Shown: positions 31,875-40,637, numbered from the stretch's first letter. The stretch: 64,000 nt of DNA from Microbacterium sp. SLBN-154 (GCF_006715565.1 NZ_VFNL01000001.1:2542001-2606000); one strand, 5' to 3'. Notes: generated by a model not told the origin, from the letters alone. A program made the numbers and translations.

Positions 31875-33058
31875 GCGGGGGTTCTCCTTCGACGGGGGAC
31901 GGTGCTCCAGATGAGGTCTTCCGGCGGCGGTCGTCCACCCGTCTCCCACCCGCGGGAGCCGAGGTAGAGCACGACCACATTGACGAAAGCGGCCAGCGGA
32001 ACGGCGAAGAGCGCACCCGGGATGCCGGCGATCATCGCTCCGCCGGCGACGACGAGCACCACGGCGAGGGGATGGACTTTGACCGCCGCACCCATGAGAA
32101 GAGGCTGCAGCACGTGTCCTTCGAGCTGCTGCACGCCGAGGACGACGATGAGCATCCACAGGGCGATGAGCGGACCGTTGTAGACGAGGGCGACGAAAAC
32201 GGCCACCGCTCCGGTCACGACCGCCCCGACGATCGGCACGAAGGCGCCGAGGAAGACCAGGACCGCGATCGGAACGGCGAGCGGCACACCCAGCAGCAGC
32301 GCGCCCAGGCCGATGCCGATCGCATCGATCGTCGCCACCAGCAGCTGCGTCCGGGCGTAGTTGACCAGCGTCACCCAGCCCGCACGAGCGGCTCCGTCCA
32401 CCGGGACACGCGCGGCCTTGGGCAGGAGGCGGGTGGTCCAGCGCCAGATCCCGCCGCCGTCGGCGAGAAGCGTGAGCAGGATGAACAGCGCCAGGAGCGC
32501 CCCCGTCACGACATGACCGAGGGTCGTCCCGATCGCGAGGGCCCCCGACCACAGCAGCGAGGCCTGTTCCTGCACCAGGGCGCCGACCTGATTCAGCAGG
32601 TCGTCGATCTGCTGAGCGGACAGGTGGAGCGGACCGTCGATGAGGTACTGCCGGAAGGCGGCCACGGCGTCGACGGTCCGGGCCTGAACCCGTCCGAACT
32701 CGCGCGTGATCTGCCAGACCACGACCCACAGAAGTCCGGACACCACGGCGAGCGTGGTGACCACCGCGATCACGATCGCGAGCCATCGCGGGACGCGGTG
32801 GCGCAGCATCCAACTGAAGAATGGCCAGAGCAGGGCGGTGACGAGGATGGCGATGAGCAGGGGGACCACCAGCAGCTTCAGCTGGATGACGAGCCAGATC
32901 ACCACGCCCGCCGCGGCGGCGATGACCAGGAGTCGCCACGAGTAGGCTGCGGCCAGTCGGAGGCCGCGTGGCAGCGATCCCGACAGTTCCGTCGACACCA
33001 CACGTGTCCGGTCGCGCAGGGCGCTCCACAGCGACTCGCGCTCGTCTGATCCGGCCAT
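31871..33058 (-). CDS. AI-2E family transporter (PF01594-type permease)
   Basis: A 395-residue membrane protein with about eight helices. N-terminal helices include RLLVIAAAAGVVIWLVIQLK and VVPLLIAILVTALLWPFFSW, a long amphipathic region lies at about 125-185, and the C-terminal part has the family block FLGAFVPIVGAVVTGAVAV, then GPLIALWMLIVVLGVQQLEG. The family is named for autoinducer-2 export, but many members are sodium/proton antiporters or of unknown substrate. TAGACT lies 6 nt before the ATG. It is co-transcribed with ilvA through a GTGA overlap. Confidence 0.93.
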   Translation of the reverse strand: MAGSDERESLWSALRDRTRVVSTELSGSLPRGLRLAAAYSWRLLVIAAAAGVVIWLVIQLKLLVVPLLIAILVTALLWPFFSWMLRHRVPRWLAIVIAVVTTLAVVSGLLWVVVWQITREFGRVQARTVDAVAAFRQYLIDGPLHLSAQQIDDLLNQVGALVQEQASLLWSGALAIGTTLGHVVTGALLALFILLTLLADGGGIWRWTTRLLPKAARVPVDGAARAGWVTLVNYARTQLLVATIDAIGIGLGALLLGVPLAVPIAVLVFLGAFVPIVGAVVTGAVAVFVALVYNGPLIALWMLIVVLGVQQLEGHVLQPLLMGAAVKVHPLAVVLVVAGGAMIAGIPGALFAVPLAAFVNVVVLYLGSRGWETGGRPPPEDLIWSTVPRRRRTPA

Positions 33059-33064
33059 TCGGCA

Positions 33065-33070
33065 AGTCTA
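33065..33070 (-). promoter_or_regulatory. -10 box of the AI-2E-family/ilvA operon (leaderless)
   Basis: TAGACT, then TGCCGA, then the ATG at 33058. It is back-to-back with the -10 box of the HTH_42 gene at 33107. Confidence 0.6.
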
Positions 33071-33106
33071 GAACCGCTCCCCGCCTCGGATGTCGGGGCC
33101 CGGGTC

Positions 33107-33112
33107 TAGTGT
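33107..33112 (+). promoter_or_regulatory. -10 box of the first HTH_42 gene (leaderless)
   Basis: TAGTGT, then GGCCGCC, then the GTG at 33120. It fixes the start among several upstream in-frame codons. Confidence 0.6.
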
Positions 33113-33119
33113 GGCCGCC

Positions 33120-34373
33120 GTGACGCCTCGAGAACACCTCAGCGCCGCCGAAGCACGTCGGGTCGCGGTGGCCGCACAGGGTCTCCACCGCGCGCGCCCC
33201 GCCCGCGTCGGCACGCGCCAGCTGAACGACGCACTGCGCAGGATGTCGGTGCTCCAGATCGACTCCGTCAACGTCTTCGCCCGATCGCACTATCTCCCCC
33301 TGTTCTCCCGGCTCGGTCCGTACGACACGACGGACCTCGACCGCCTGCTGTTCGCCCGCCGTCCGCGCTACGTCGAGTACTGGGCGCACGTCGCAGCCTT
33401 CGTCGAGGCCGCCGACCGCCCGCTCTTCGCGTTCCGGATGGCGGAGCTTCGGCAGAAGTACGAGCACGCCCCCGATGGATGGGTCTCGCGGCACCGGGAC
33501 GTCGTCGACTGGGTCCGCGGCGAGCTTGCTGAGCGCGGGCCCCTGCGTCCGGCCGAGATCGAGCGCGATGCGCGTCGCTCACCGCGCGGCGGCTGGTGGG
33601 AGTGGGACGTCGTGAAAGAGGCGCTGGAGTTTCTGTGGCTCTTCGGCGAGGTGGCCATCGCCGGGCGACGCGGCTTCGAGCGACGCTACGGCCTCGCCGT
33701 CGACGTCCTGGGTGCGGACCTCGCCGGCCGGGAGGTGCCGAGGCTCGACGCCATCCGAGAGCTGGTGCGTCGTGCCGCGCGGGCGTACGGCGTGGCGACC
33801 GCCGCGGACCTCGCCGACTACTGGCGCATCAGGGATCGCGGCGCGATCCTCGCCGCAGTCGCCGACCTCGTCGATCAGGGGGAACTCATCCCTGTGACGG
33901 TCGCGGGATGGACGACAGCGGGCCGCCCGACACCGGCGTGGCTCCACCGCGACGCCAGGGTCCCGCGACGGGTGGAGGCCGGCGCGATCCTCACCCCGTT
34001 CGACCCGATGGTGTGGTTCCGTGACCGCGCGGAGCGGCTGTTCGACTTCGCCTACCGCATCGAGATCTACACCCCGGCGGCTCGACGACGGTTCGGGTAC
34101 TACTCGCTTCCGGTCCTCGTCGACGATGCGATCGTCGCGAGGGTCGATCTGAAGGCCGACCGCCCGACGCAGACGCTGCGGGTGCAGTCCGCGTGGTGGG
34201 AGCGCGAGCCCGCACCCGCCGTCGTGGAGCGCGTGGCGGAGGAGCTGGGCCAGGCGGCGATGTGGCAGGGGCTGGAGCACATCTCCGTCTCACGCTGGGG
34301 AGACGCCGTCGACCAGCTGGCTGCGGCACTCCCCCGCGCGTCCCGGCATGCAGCCGGCCCCGCGTCCGGATGA
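33120..34373 (+). CDS. HTH_42 (AlkZ/YcaQ-like) DNA glycosylase family protein
   Basis: A 417-residue protein of the winged-helix superfamily that includes the DNA interstrand-crosslink glycosylases AlkZ and YcaQ. The catalytic-type motif QxD is present (Gln46-Ile-Asp48, in LQIDSVNVFARSHYLPLFSR). Other blocks are EYWAHVAAFV, GGWWEWDVVKEALEFLWLFG and, in the C-terminal wing, LTPFDPMVWFRDRAERLFDF and GYYSLPVLVDD. It probably removes alkylated bases or unhooks crosslinks. The GTG start is set by TAGTGT 7 nt upstream. A second, diverged family member lies 0.9 kb downstream on the other strand. Confidence 0.87.
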   Translation: MTPREHLSAAEARRVAVAAQGLHRARPARVGTRQLNDALRRMSVLQIDSVNVFARSHYLPLFSRLGPYDTTDLDRLLFARRPRYVEYWAHVAAFVEAADRPLFAFRMAELRQKYEHAPDGWVSRHRDVVDWVRGELAERGPLRPAEIERDARRSPRGGWWEWDVVKEALEFLWLFGEVAIAGRRGFERRYGLAVDVLGADLAGREVPRLDAIRELVRRAARAYGVATAADLADYWRIRDRGAILAAVADLVDQGELIPVTVAGWTTAGRPTPAWLHRDARVPRRVEAGAILTPFDPMVWFRDRAERLFDFAYRIEIYTPAARRRFGYYSLPVLVDDAIVARVDLKADRPTQTLRVQSAWWEREPAPAVVERVAEELGQAAMWQGLEHISVSRWGDAVDQLAAALPRASRHAAGPASG

Positions 34374-34375
34374 CC

Positions 34376-34381
34376 TAGCGT
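34376..34381 (+). promoter_or_regulatory. -10 box of the 301-aa membrane-anchored protein gene
   Basis: TAGCGT, then GGGAGG, then the ATG at 34388; the box lies 3 nt after the preceding stop. Confidence 0.55.
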
Positions 34382-34387
34382 GGGAGG

Positions 34388-35293
34388 ATGACAGGACCGC
34401 GTCGTGCCCGCATGGTCACGATCGTGGTCGCAGCAGCGGTCGTGATCATCGTGGGCGTGGCCGGCGTCCTGACATGGGCGGGATCGCGAGACGATGGTCC
34501 CGAAGCGGTGGCGCGAACATGGCTGGCCGCGATCGCCGAGGGTGATGAGGATGCCGCGCGGGCGGCGATGAGCCGGGAAGTCGATGCCCTCGACGTCGGC
34601 GGCGCGGTCGAAAGACCGTCGGAGCCGTCCGTGCGCGAGGTGCGCATCGACGGCGACACGGCGGAGGCCGATGTCTCCTTCGTCCTGGCGGGCGACGTCC
34701 GTGAGGCACGCCTCCCTCTCACACAGACCTCGGACGGGTGGCTGGTCGGTGAGGACGCGCTCGGCCGCGTGGACATCAGCACCGACCTCGGAGACAGCGT
34801 CACGATCGGAGAGGCGGTGGTCCCCGCAGGGGAGGTCCGGCTCTTCCCCGGGACCTACGACCTCACCGCCGCTCCGCGCGACTACCTCGACGGATCGGCG
34901 TCCGTCTCGGTCATCCCGGGCGAAGAGCACACGGTCGCTGTGCAGGCGACCTATAACAGCGCAGCTCTCGACGCCGTCCGCGAGGCCGTCGCCGATCACC
35001 TGAACGCCTGCACTCAGCCGGCGTCCGCCGTGGCAGACGATTGCGGTCTTCGCGTGCCGTGGGCGGCCGACCTCGCGGTCCTCGAGCGCATCGCGTACCG
35101 CATCGAGCGACTGCCCGAGGTGCAGCTGACCGAGGAGGGCGGTTTCGCCGCCACCGGGGGCGTCGTTGTCGCCACGGCGAGCGGGACCGGCCGAGACGGC
35201 TCCCCTGCGTCGGCGACCTATCGCGATGACGCGTGGACCGTGCGAGGAACGATCACCGTCACCGGAGCCCAGATCCGGCTCGGCGTTCTCTAG
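34388..35293 (+). CDS. membrane-anchored extracytoplasmic hypothetical protein (301 aa)
   Basis: I do not recognise a named family. A basic start (MTGPRRARM) and a helix at about 9-30 (VTIVVAAAVVIIVGVAGVL) indicate export with an uncleaved anchor. The first outer part (about 36-110) resembles an NTF2/DUF4878-like fold (GPEAVARTWLAAIAEGDEDA), and later regions look beta-rich (VRLFPGTYDLTAAPRDYLDG). A Cys pair (about 210 and 221) may form a disulfide. Start set by TAGCGT 6 nt upstream. The stop overlaps the convergent HTH_42 stop by 4 nt. Confidence 0.7.
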   Translation: MTGPRRARMVTIVVAAAVVIIVGVAGVLTWAGSRDDGPEAVARTWLAAIAEGDEDAARAAMSREVDALDVGGAVERPSEPSVREVRIDGDTAEADVSFVLAGDVREARLPLTQTSDGWLVGEDALGRVDISTDLGDSVTIGEAVVPAGEVRLFPGTYDLTAAPRDYLDGSASVSVIPGEEHTVAVQATYNSAALDAVREAVADHLNACTQPASAVADDCGLRVPWAADLAVLERIAYRIERLPEVQLTEEGGFAATGGVVVATASGTGRDGSPASATYRDDAWTVRGTITVTGAQIRLGVL

Positions 35294-36378
35294 GGTCGCG
35301 ACACCTCGACGCCGAGCCATCGCGCCAGGTCGTCGATCTCGGCGTCGACCGCCTCGGATACCGGGGCGGTGAAGGGCTCGTCTTCGTGCACGGCGTTGAT
35401 GCGCAGCATGCCAGCGCGGCGATCGAGGGCGGCGTCGAGCTTTCCGACGAGCCGATGCCCGGAGAGGATCGGAAGCGCGAAATAGCCCCAGCGCCTCGAT
35501 GCGGCCGGCTTGTACATCTCCAGGACGTAGTCGAAACCGAAGAGCTCCCGCAGCCGCACGCGATCGAAGACGAGACGGTCGTGGGGTGAGAGGAGCGCCG
35601 TCCGCGGGGACTCGCCGCCGGCGTCGAGGAGCACCGGATCGACGCGCCAGCGCCCCTCAACGCCCTCGACGACCGCCTCGACCCCGACGTCACCGACATC
35701 GACCGGCTCCCCAGGCTGCGCCACGCCCTTTCGTCTCGCGATCCCCAGCGCCGACAGCCGCCGCTCGGCGCGCCCGCGTGCGGCCTCGTCGTCGGTCACC
35801 GGCGCCACCGCCGGATAGACGCGCTCGGCCAGGTCGAACCATCTGCCCTTGGCGTCACGGTGATCGACGGCCACCTCGGCGCACTCGGTGAGGATCTCCA
35901 GCATCTGCAGGACGTTGCGATCATTCGTCCATCCCGTCGATCGCCACGGCACCGCGGCGGTGTCATCGATGTCGACGGGACGCAGCGGCCCGTCATCCCG
36001 GAGTCGACCCAGGATGTCGCGACGGAAGCGATCATTCGCCGCGAGCCAGTCGCGGGCGGCGGCCGAACGCGGACCGCGGCGCATCTGCGGGAGGAACAGT
36101 GGGAGGTCGCTCATCGGCCGGAAGAACCCGCCCCATTCGAAGATCACGCGATCGTGATGGAACAGGCGGCGGAAATCGGCAGGCTCGTAGGGCCACCCGA
36201 TACGGCTCCACAGGATCAGGTCGGCGCTCGGGGCGATCGCGGCCGTCGGGTCGATCGGCAGGACGGTGAGGGATTGGACGGTCTCGACGATGTCCCCGGG
36301 ACGATGCGCGGTGAGCAGCTGCGCGCGCACGGCGATGCGTGCCGCCTCGCGGCGCGACAGGGTCGGAACCGGGGTCAA
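35290..36378 (-). CDS. second HTH_42 (AlkZ/YcaQ-like) family protein, catalytic Gln missing
   Basis: A 362-residue winged-helix protein of the same superfamily as the gene at 33120-34373. Shared blocks include RREAARIAVRAQLL at the N-terminus, NVLQMLEILTECAEVAV in the middle and LLSPHDRLVFDRVRLRELFG plus GYFALPILSGHRLVGKLD in the wing. The QxD position reads Pro41-Ile-Asp43 (VLPIDPTAAIAPSADL), so the Gln is lost. Activity may be altered or absent. It starts with TTG at 36378, overlapping the lemA stop (TTGA), and is therefore the second gene of a lemA transcript. Confidence 0.82.
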   Translation of the reverse strand: MTPVPTLSRREAARIAVRAQLLTAHRPGDIVETVQSLTVLPIDPTAAIAPSADLILWSRIGWPYEPADFRRLFHHDRVIFEWGGFFRPMSDLPLFLPQMRRGPRSAAARDWLAANDRFRRDILGRLRDDGPLRPVDIDDTAAVPWRSTGWTNDRNVLQMLEILTECAEVAVDHRDAKGRWFDLAERVYPAVAPVTDDEAARGRAERRLSALGIARRKGVAQPGEPVDVGDVGVEAVVEGVEGRWRVDPVLLDAGGESPRTALLSPHDRLVFDRVRLRELFGFDYVLEMYKPAASRRWGYFALPILSGHRLVGKLDAALDRRAGMLRINAVHEDEPFTAPVSEAVDAEIDDLARWLGVEVSRP

Positions 36379-36944
36379 AACTGAACGCGCGGAGGCTCCG
36401 AGATCGCGGCGCCATCGACGACTTCGAAGAACTCACGCTCGTCGAACCCGAGATTGCGGGCGAACAGGTTGTTGGGGAACACCTTGATCTTGGTGTTCAG
36501 CTCGCGGACGCCGCCGTTGTAGAAGCGCCGCGATGCCTGGATCTTGTCCTCGGTGTCGACGATCGACTGCTGCAGCTGCAGGAAGTTCTGGCTCGCCTGC
36601 AGCTGCGGGTAGGCCTCAGCGACCGCGAAGAGCGAACGCAGCGCCTGCTGCATGTGACCTTCCGCCACGCCCGCCTCGGCGGGACCGCCCGCGGAGAGGG
36701 TCTCGGCGCGCGCCCGGGTCACGTTCTCGAACACCGCCTTCTCGTGTGCGGCGTACCCCTTCACCGCCTCGATGAGATTGGGCAGCAGATCGGCGCGGCG
36801 CTTCAGCTGGACGGTGATGTCGCTCCAGGCCTCATCGACGCGCACGTTCAGCTGAACCAGCGAGTTGTAGGTCGCCCACAGGTAGATCCCTGCGATGACG
36901 ACCAGTGCGACGACGATCAGGACGGGGATGAGCCATTCCCACAT
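36375..36944 (-). CDS. lemA: LemA family protein
   Basis: A 189-residue protein with one N-terminal membrane helix (about 3-25, LIPVLIVVALVVIAGIYLWA) and a long helical bundle with the LemA blocks YNSLVQLNVRVDEAWSDI, QLKRRADLLPNLIEAVKGYA and FYNGGVRELNTKIKVFP. Function is uncertain; the family is linked to the cell envelope and to small peptides displayed by MHC in Listeria. ATG at 36944 has GGAG 8 nt upstream, and TAGGAT (36977-36982) fits the -10 box. The insertion sequence lies about 50 nt further upstream and so leaves this promoter intact. Confidence 0.9.
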   Translation of the reverse strand: MWEWLIPVLIVVALVVIAGIYLWATYNSLVQLNVRVDEAWSDITVQLKRRADLLPNLIEAVKGYAAHEKAVFENVTRARAETLSAGGPAEAGVAEGHMQQALRSLFAVAEAYPQLQASQNFLQLQQSIVDTEDKIQASRRFYNGGVRELNTKIKVFPNNLFARNLGFDEREFFEVVDGAAISEPPRVQF

Positions 36945-37028
36945 ACCGGGGTCTCCGTTCCAGGTCAGTGTTGACAATCCTAACGGTCTCCCGATCCGCT
37001 CCCCAGGCTGTGCGGCGACCTCACAGGC

Positions 37029-37997
37029 CTAGGTGTACTGACCTCGACCGTTGTTGATTCGGTCGATGGGGATGCCGCCGATGCCGAGGTGGTGCCTGTC
37101 TAGGTTGTAGTAGTCCAGCCAGGCGGGCAAGGCTGCCGCTCTGTGATCGTTTGAGGTGAAGGGGCGGGCGTAGGCCCATTCGGTGGCGAGGGTGCGGTTC
37201 AGGCGCTCGACTTTGCCGTTCGTCCAGGGGCAGTGGGGGCGGATGAATTTCTGCGTGATGCCGTGCGCGGCGAGGGTGTCTCGGAATGCGTTCGAGTTGC
37301 GGTATGCGAAGGCGTTGTCGGTGATCACACGCTCGACGGTGACGCCGAGTCGGGCGTAGAACGCGACAGCGCGTTCGAGGAAGCCCGCGGCGGTGGCACC
37401 CTTTTCGTCGTCGTGGACCTCGGCGTAGGCGAGGCGGGAGTGATCGTCGATGGCGGTGTGAACGTAGTCGTAGCCGATGCCGCGTCCGCGGACCTGCTCG
37501 CTGCGACCGTGGGCGCGCCATCCACCGCCGTCGGGGATGCGACCGAGCTTCTTCACGTCGAGGTGAACCAGAGAGCCAGGACGGGCGTGCTCGTAGCGTC
37601 GGGGGGAGCGTCGGACCGCTCGGATCACCGCCCCGGTTACCGGGTCGACCTCGCGCAGCAACGGCATTCCGTGTCGGCGTAACACTCGGCCGACGGTTGA
37701 GGGCTGCATCCCGAGCCGGCCCGCGATGAACACCGGCCCCCGCCTGGTCAACGCTCGCACGATCCGCACACGTGTTTCCACGCACGGCCCCGTGCGGGCG
37801 GGATGCGATCGGGCGACGCTGGAACGGTCGATCAGACCCGCCGGTCCCGATTCGCGGAACCTGCGCCACCACCGCCACGCCGTCGTCCGCGAGATCCCCA
37901 TCTCCGCCGCGACATGCGCGACCGCACGCCCCGATTCGATGCGCTGGACCATGATCAACCTGCCAGCCGGAGTCAGCCGGGCATTAGCGTGAGACAC
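37029..37997 (-). CDS. IS481-family transposase
   Basis: A 322-residue DDE transposase. An N-terminal HTH region (about 10-60) contains GRLIMVQRIESGRAVAHVAA, then GISRTTAWRWWRRF. The integrase core (about 125-310) has the catalytic Asp in LVHLDVKKLGRI, Asp in VERVITDNAFAYRN, and Glu in NGKVERLNRTLATEWAY. Reading frame and length are intact, so the element may be active. The TAG stop lies inside the flanking CTAG. It is oriented like its neighbours lemA and the lactone oxidase. Confidence 0.95.
   Translation of the reverse strand: MSHANARLTPAGRLIMVQRIESGRAVAHVAAEMGISRTTAWRWWRRFRESGPAGLIDRSSVARSHPARTGPCVETRVRIVRALTRRGPVFIAGRLGMQPSTVGRVLRRHGMPLLREVDPVTGAVIRAVRRSPRRYEHARPGSLVHLDVKKLGRIPDGGGWRAHGRSEQVRGRGIGYDYVHTAIDDHSRLAYAEVHDDEKGATAAGFLERAVAFYARLGVTVERVITDNAFAYRNSNAFRDTLAAHGITQKFIRPHCPWTNGKVERLNRTLATEWAYARPFTSNDHRAAALPAWLDYYNLDRHHLGIGGIPIDRINNGRGQYT
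37033..37057 (+). repeat. left terminal inverted repeat of the IS481 element
   Basis: GTGTACTGACC followed by six bases and GTTGTTGA; 22 of 25 bases match the right end in inverted orientation. Confidence 0.85.
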
Positions 37998-38066
37998 GAG
38001 AGACCTCCGTGCGTTCGAGCTGAAGAACTAGACAGCTCCAACTCGACCCCGGAGGTCTCTCCTACG

Positions 38067-38091
38067 TCAACAACGATCCGGGTCAGTACAC
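38067..38091 (-). repeat. right terminal inverted repeat of the IS481 element
   Basis: Read on the minus strand it begins GTGTACTGACC and ends GTTGTTGA, like the left end. Confidence 0.85.
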
Positions 38092-39399
38092 CTAGAGCCC
38101 CAGCACACGGTCCAGATACTCGTTGCGGAACAGGCCGTCCGGGTCGAAGGCACGACGCAGCTCGAGGAAGTCGTCGAATCGGGGATACCGCTCCCTCAGG
38201 GCGTCGGCACCGAGCGTATGGAGTTTGCCCCAGTGCGGACGCCCACCGTGCGCGAGCATGATCTCCTCGACGGCGGCGAAGTACGCCGTCGGGTCCTCCC
38301 GGAAGTAGCGGTGGACGGCGATGTAGCCCGTCGCTCTGCCGTATGCGGTCGACAGCCAGCGGTCGTCCCCGGAGGCGAAGCGCACCTCGAGGGGGAAGGA
38401 GATCCGCCACCTCTCGGCCGCGATGAGGGAACGCACCTCGGCGAATGCCCGTGCCACATTGTCGGCGGGAAGGGCGTACTCCATCTCGCGGAAGCGCACG
38501 CCCCGCCTCTGGGTGAAGACGCGGTGCGAGCGGTCGAGATACGTGCGGTCGCCGGTGACCCGTGTGGCCAGGCGGGAAAAGGACGGGATGACCGGCGGGA
38601 GAGCCGCGCCGACGGCGCACATGCCGCGATAGACCCCGTTCGCGAGCACCGTTTCGTCGACGAACCTGCCGACGCGCGGCAGCGGGCGTCGCGGTGTCGT
38701 CTCAGGAAGTCGCCGATTGGTCTTGGTCAGTGCCACCTCGGTGTGCGGGAACCAGTAGAACTCGAAGTGGTCTGCCGCCTGAGCTCGTTCCTGGAGTCCG
38801 GCGACGACATCGTCGAGCGGCTCGGGGCGTTCCACGGCCTCGAGATGGAAGGCGGGGACGCACTGCACCGTCACATCGACGAGGACGCCCAGCGCTCCGA
38901 GCCCGAGCGACACCGCGGCGAGCACGGGATCATCCTCCGCGATCCGCCGGGTCTCACCGGTACCGGTGACGATCGTGGCGCCGACGATCTGGGTCGCGAG
39001 CCCGCCGAACGCGATGCCGGTGCCGTGGGTGCCGGTCGAGATCGCGCCGGCGATGGTCTGCCGATCGATGTCGCCGAGGTTCTCCATGGCGAGGCCGTGA
39101 CGGGCGAGAAGGCGCGGAACCTGGTGCAGGGACGTGCCCGCTCCCAGGGTCACCTGCCTGGTCTCGCGGTCGATCGAGACGATGCCCGACAGCGCGGACA
39201 GGTCCAGCAGGACGTCGGGTGCGACGGCGATGCCCGAGAAGCTGTGCCCAGAACCGACCGGCTTGATCCGCAGGCCTCGTCGGGCGGCCGCGCCGACCGC
39301 GCGCTCGACGGCCTCGGCTGTGGCCGGGAACTCGGCGCGCACCGGTTTCGCCTGCGCCGTGCGCCCCCAGTTGCGCCAGACCGCCCCCGGGCGGGTCAC
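38092..39399 (-). CDS. FAD-linked sugar-lactone oxidase (D-arabinono-1,4-lactone oxidase type)
   Basis: A 435-residue VAO-type flavoprotein. The FAD domain has GLRIKPVGSGHSFSGIAV (His52 in the GHS motif), TLGAGTSLHQVPRLLARHG, and GTHGTGIAFGGLATQI. The C-terminal ALO domain contains YFREDPTAYFAAVEEIM, PHWGKLHTLGAD and FDPDGLFRNEYLDRVLGL. Relatives oxidise L-gulono- or D-arabinono-1,4-lactone; mycobacterial homologues act as dehydrogenases. The GTG start overlaps the stop of the deaminase/aldolase gene (GTGA). The TAG stop is part of the CTAG beside the insertion sequence, so the protein is intact. Confidence 0.9.
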   Translation of the reverse strand: MTRPGAVWRNWGRTAQAKPVRAEFPATAEAVERAVGAAARRGLRIKPVGSGHSFSGIAVAPDVLLDLSALSGIVSIDRETRQVTLGAGTSLHQVPRLLARHGLAMENLGDIDRQTIAGAISTGTHGTGIAFGGLATQIVGATIVTGTGETRRIAEDDPVLAAVSLGLGALGVLVDVTVQCVPAFHLEAVERPEPLDDVVAGLQERAQAADHFEFYWFPHTEVALTKTNRRLPETTPRRPLPRVGRFVDETVLANGVYRGMCAVGAALPPVIPSFSRLATRVTGDRTYLDRSHRVFTQRRGVRFREMEYALPADNVARAFAEVRSLIAAERWRISFPLEVRFASGDDRWLSTAYGRATGYIAVHRYFREDPTAYFAAVEEIMLAHGGRPHWGKLHTLGADALRERYPRFDDFLELRRAFDPDGLFRNEYLDRVLGL

Positions 39400-40637
39400 A
39401 GGAAGGCCTTCCCTTCGCCGCGGTACGTCGGCATCTCGGCCACGATCCCCCCGTCCGACACGAGGACGAACTTCTCCACCCGCTCGGCCAGTTCTCCGCT
39501 TTTGGCATGACGGAACCACACTCGATCACCGACGGCCAGGTGCGCGGCGGCCGGCCCGCGAAGAGGTGTCTGGACCTCCCCCGCACCCTCGTGAAGCAGG
39601 TGACGCAGGCCCGCCGGCCAGACAGGGCGCGGAAGTCGTGAGGGGGCGGCGGGACCGGAGGCGACCCACCCTCCGCCGAGGACCGTCGCGACGCCGGGTG
39701 CGGGTATGCGCACCACGTCGAGCGCGAAAGCTGCTGCCGGGGCGGGGTCGAAGGAGCGGTAACCGTCGAAGAGGTGACCCGCGAGGAGCCCGCTCCCCGC
39801 CGTCAGCTCGGTGACGGCCGGATCGGCGGCCGTCGACTCCAAGGATCCCGTCCCTCCCCCGTTGACGAAGTCGAGGTGCGCGACCTCACGGACCCGTTCG
39901 ACGACCTCGGCACGGCGCTCGCGCAGCTCCGCCGCGGACCGGCGCTGCATCCAGCGGATGACTCCCTCGCCGGCACCGGCCGCATCCGGCTGGCCGGCGA
40001 TCTGGGCCTCGTACATCATCAGTCCTGCCAGGCGGAAGCCCGGCCGCTCGGCGATGAGCCGGGCGAAGCCCACTGCTTCCTGCGCCGTGTGAAGGGGGGA
40101 GCGGTGCACACCGATGTGACCGAGCCCCGGGGCACGCCAGGAAGCGTCCACGTCGATCGCCACCCGCAGCTCGGGACGGGCGCGCGGCGGGGCGATCGCA
40201 TCGATGAGGTCGAGCTGAGCGGGGTCGTCGACCATGAGGGTGATCCGCGCGGCGGCCTGATCGTCTGCCGCCAGGCGCGCGAGACCCTCCCGGTCGACCG
40301 TGGGATAGCCCAGCACGATGTCATCGTGGTCCGGACTCAGCCAGAGGGCTTCGGCCAGTGTGAAGGCCAGGACCCCGCGGTAACCGGGGAGCCGCAGAAC
40401 CGCATCGAGCACCTCTCGCACGCGGATGGACTTGCTCGCCACCCGAATGGGAACGCCTCCTGCGCGCACCACCATGTCGAGGGCGTTGAACGACAGCGCC
40501 TGCCGATCGATCGCGGCGAGCGGTGCCGGCAGATGGGCGGTCGCCGCCGACATCTCCGTCCAGTACCGCGCCGGCGCACGCCAGCGCTCGCTCGACGGGT
40601 TCGCTGTGGCGTCGCGCGCCAGGAGATCGATCGTCAC
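39396..40637 (-). CDS. PLP-dependent amino acid deaminase/aldolase (alanine racemase-fold)
   Basis: A 413-residue fold-type III PLP enzyme. The barrel carries the cofactor lysine Lys69 in IRVASKSIRV, and later DLVLGYP-like and MMYEAQIAGQPD blocks. The C-terminal half has the D-threonine-aldolase-like domain (LGGGWVASGPAAPSRLPRPV, AVGDRVWFRHAKSGELAERV). Such proteins act on D-amino acids such as D-threonine or D-serine. It is fused by a GTGA overlap to the lactone oxidase gene, a pairing common in actinobacteria. The GTG start is only 23 nt downstream of the tRNA gene. Confidence 0.85.
   Translation of the reverse strand: MTIDLLARDATANPSSERWRAPARYWTEMSAATAHLPAPLAAIDRQALSFNALDMVVRAGGVPIRVASKSIRVREVLDAVLRLPGYRGVLAFTLAEALWLSPDHDDIVLGYPTVDREGLARLAADDQAAARITLMVDDPAQLDLIDAIAPPRARPELRVAIDVDASWRAPGLGHIGVHRSPLHTAQEAVGFARLIAERPGFRLAGLMMYEAQIAGQPDAAGAGEGVIRWMQRRSAAELRERRAEVVERVREVAHLDFVNGGGTGSLESTAADPAVTELTAGSGLLAGHLFDGYRSFDPAPAAAFALDVVRIPAPGVATVLGGGWVASGPAAPSRLPRPVWPAGLRHLLHEGAGEVQTPLRGPAAAHLAVGDRVWFRHAKSGELAERVEKFVLVSDGGIVAEMPTYRGEGKAFL

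Larger units (their letters stand above)
37029..38095 (-). mobile_element. complete IS481-family insertion sequence with CTAG at both ends
   Basis: The element proper runs from 37033 to 38091. Its terminal inverted repeats share GTGTACTGACC at the tips and GTTGTTGA inside, with 22 of 25 positions identical. Both ends are flanked by CTAG (37029-37032 and 38092-38095), consistent with a 4-bp target duplication. One gene, an intact transposase. The insertion point is the stop codon region of the lactone oxidase gene. Confidence 0.9.

Noticed and set aside
31875..33494. A long in-frame extension of the threonine dehydratase gene (to 956 codons)
   Set aside because: The extension lies antisense to nothing useful and overlaps the whole AI-2E-family gene in another frame. 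The true start is the GTG at 31874, with a GTGA overlap; residues before it resemble no protein.
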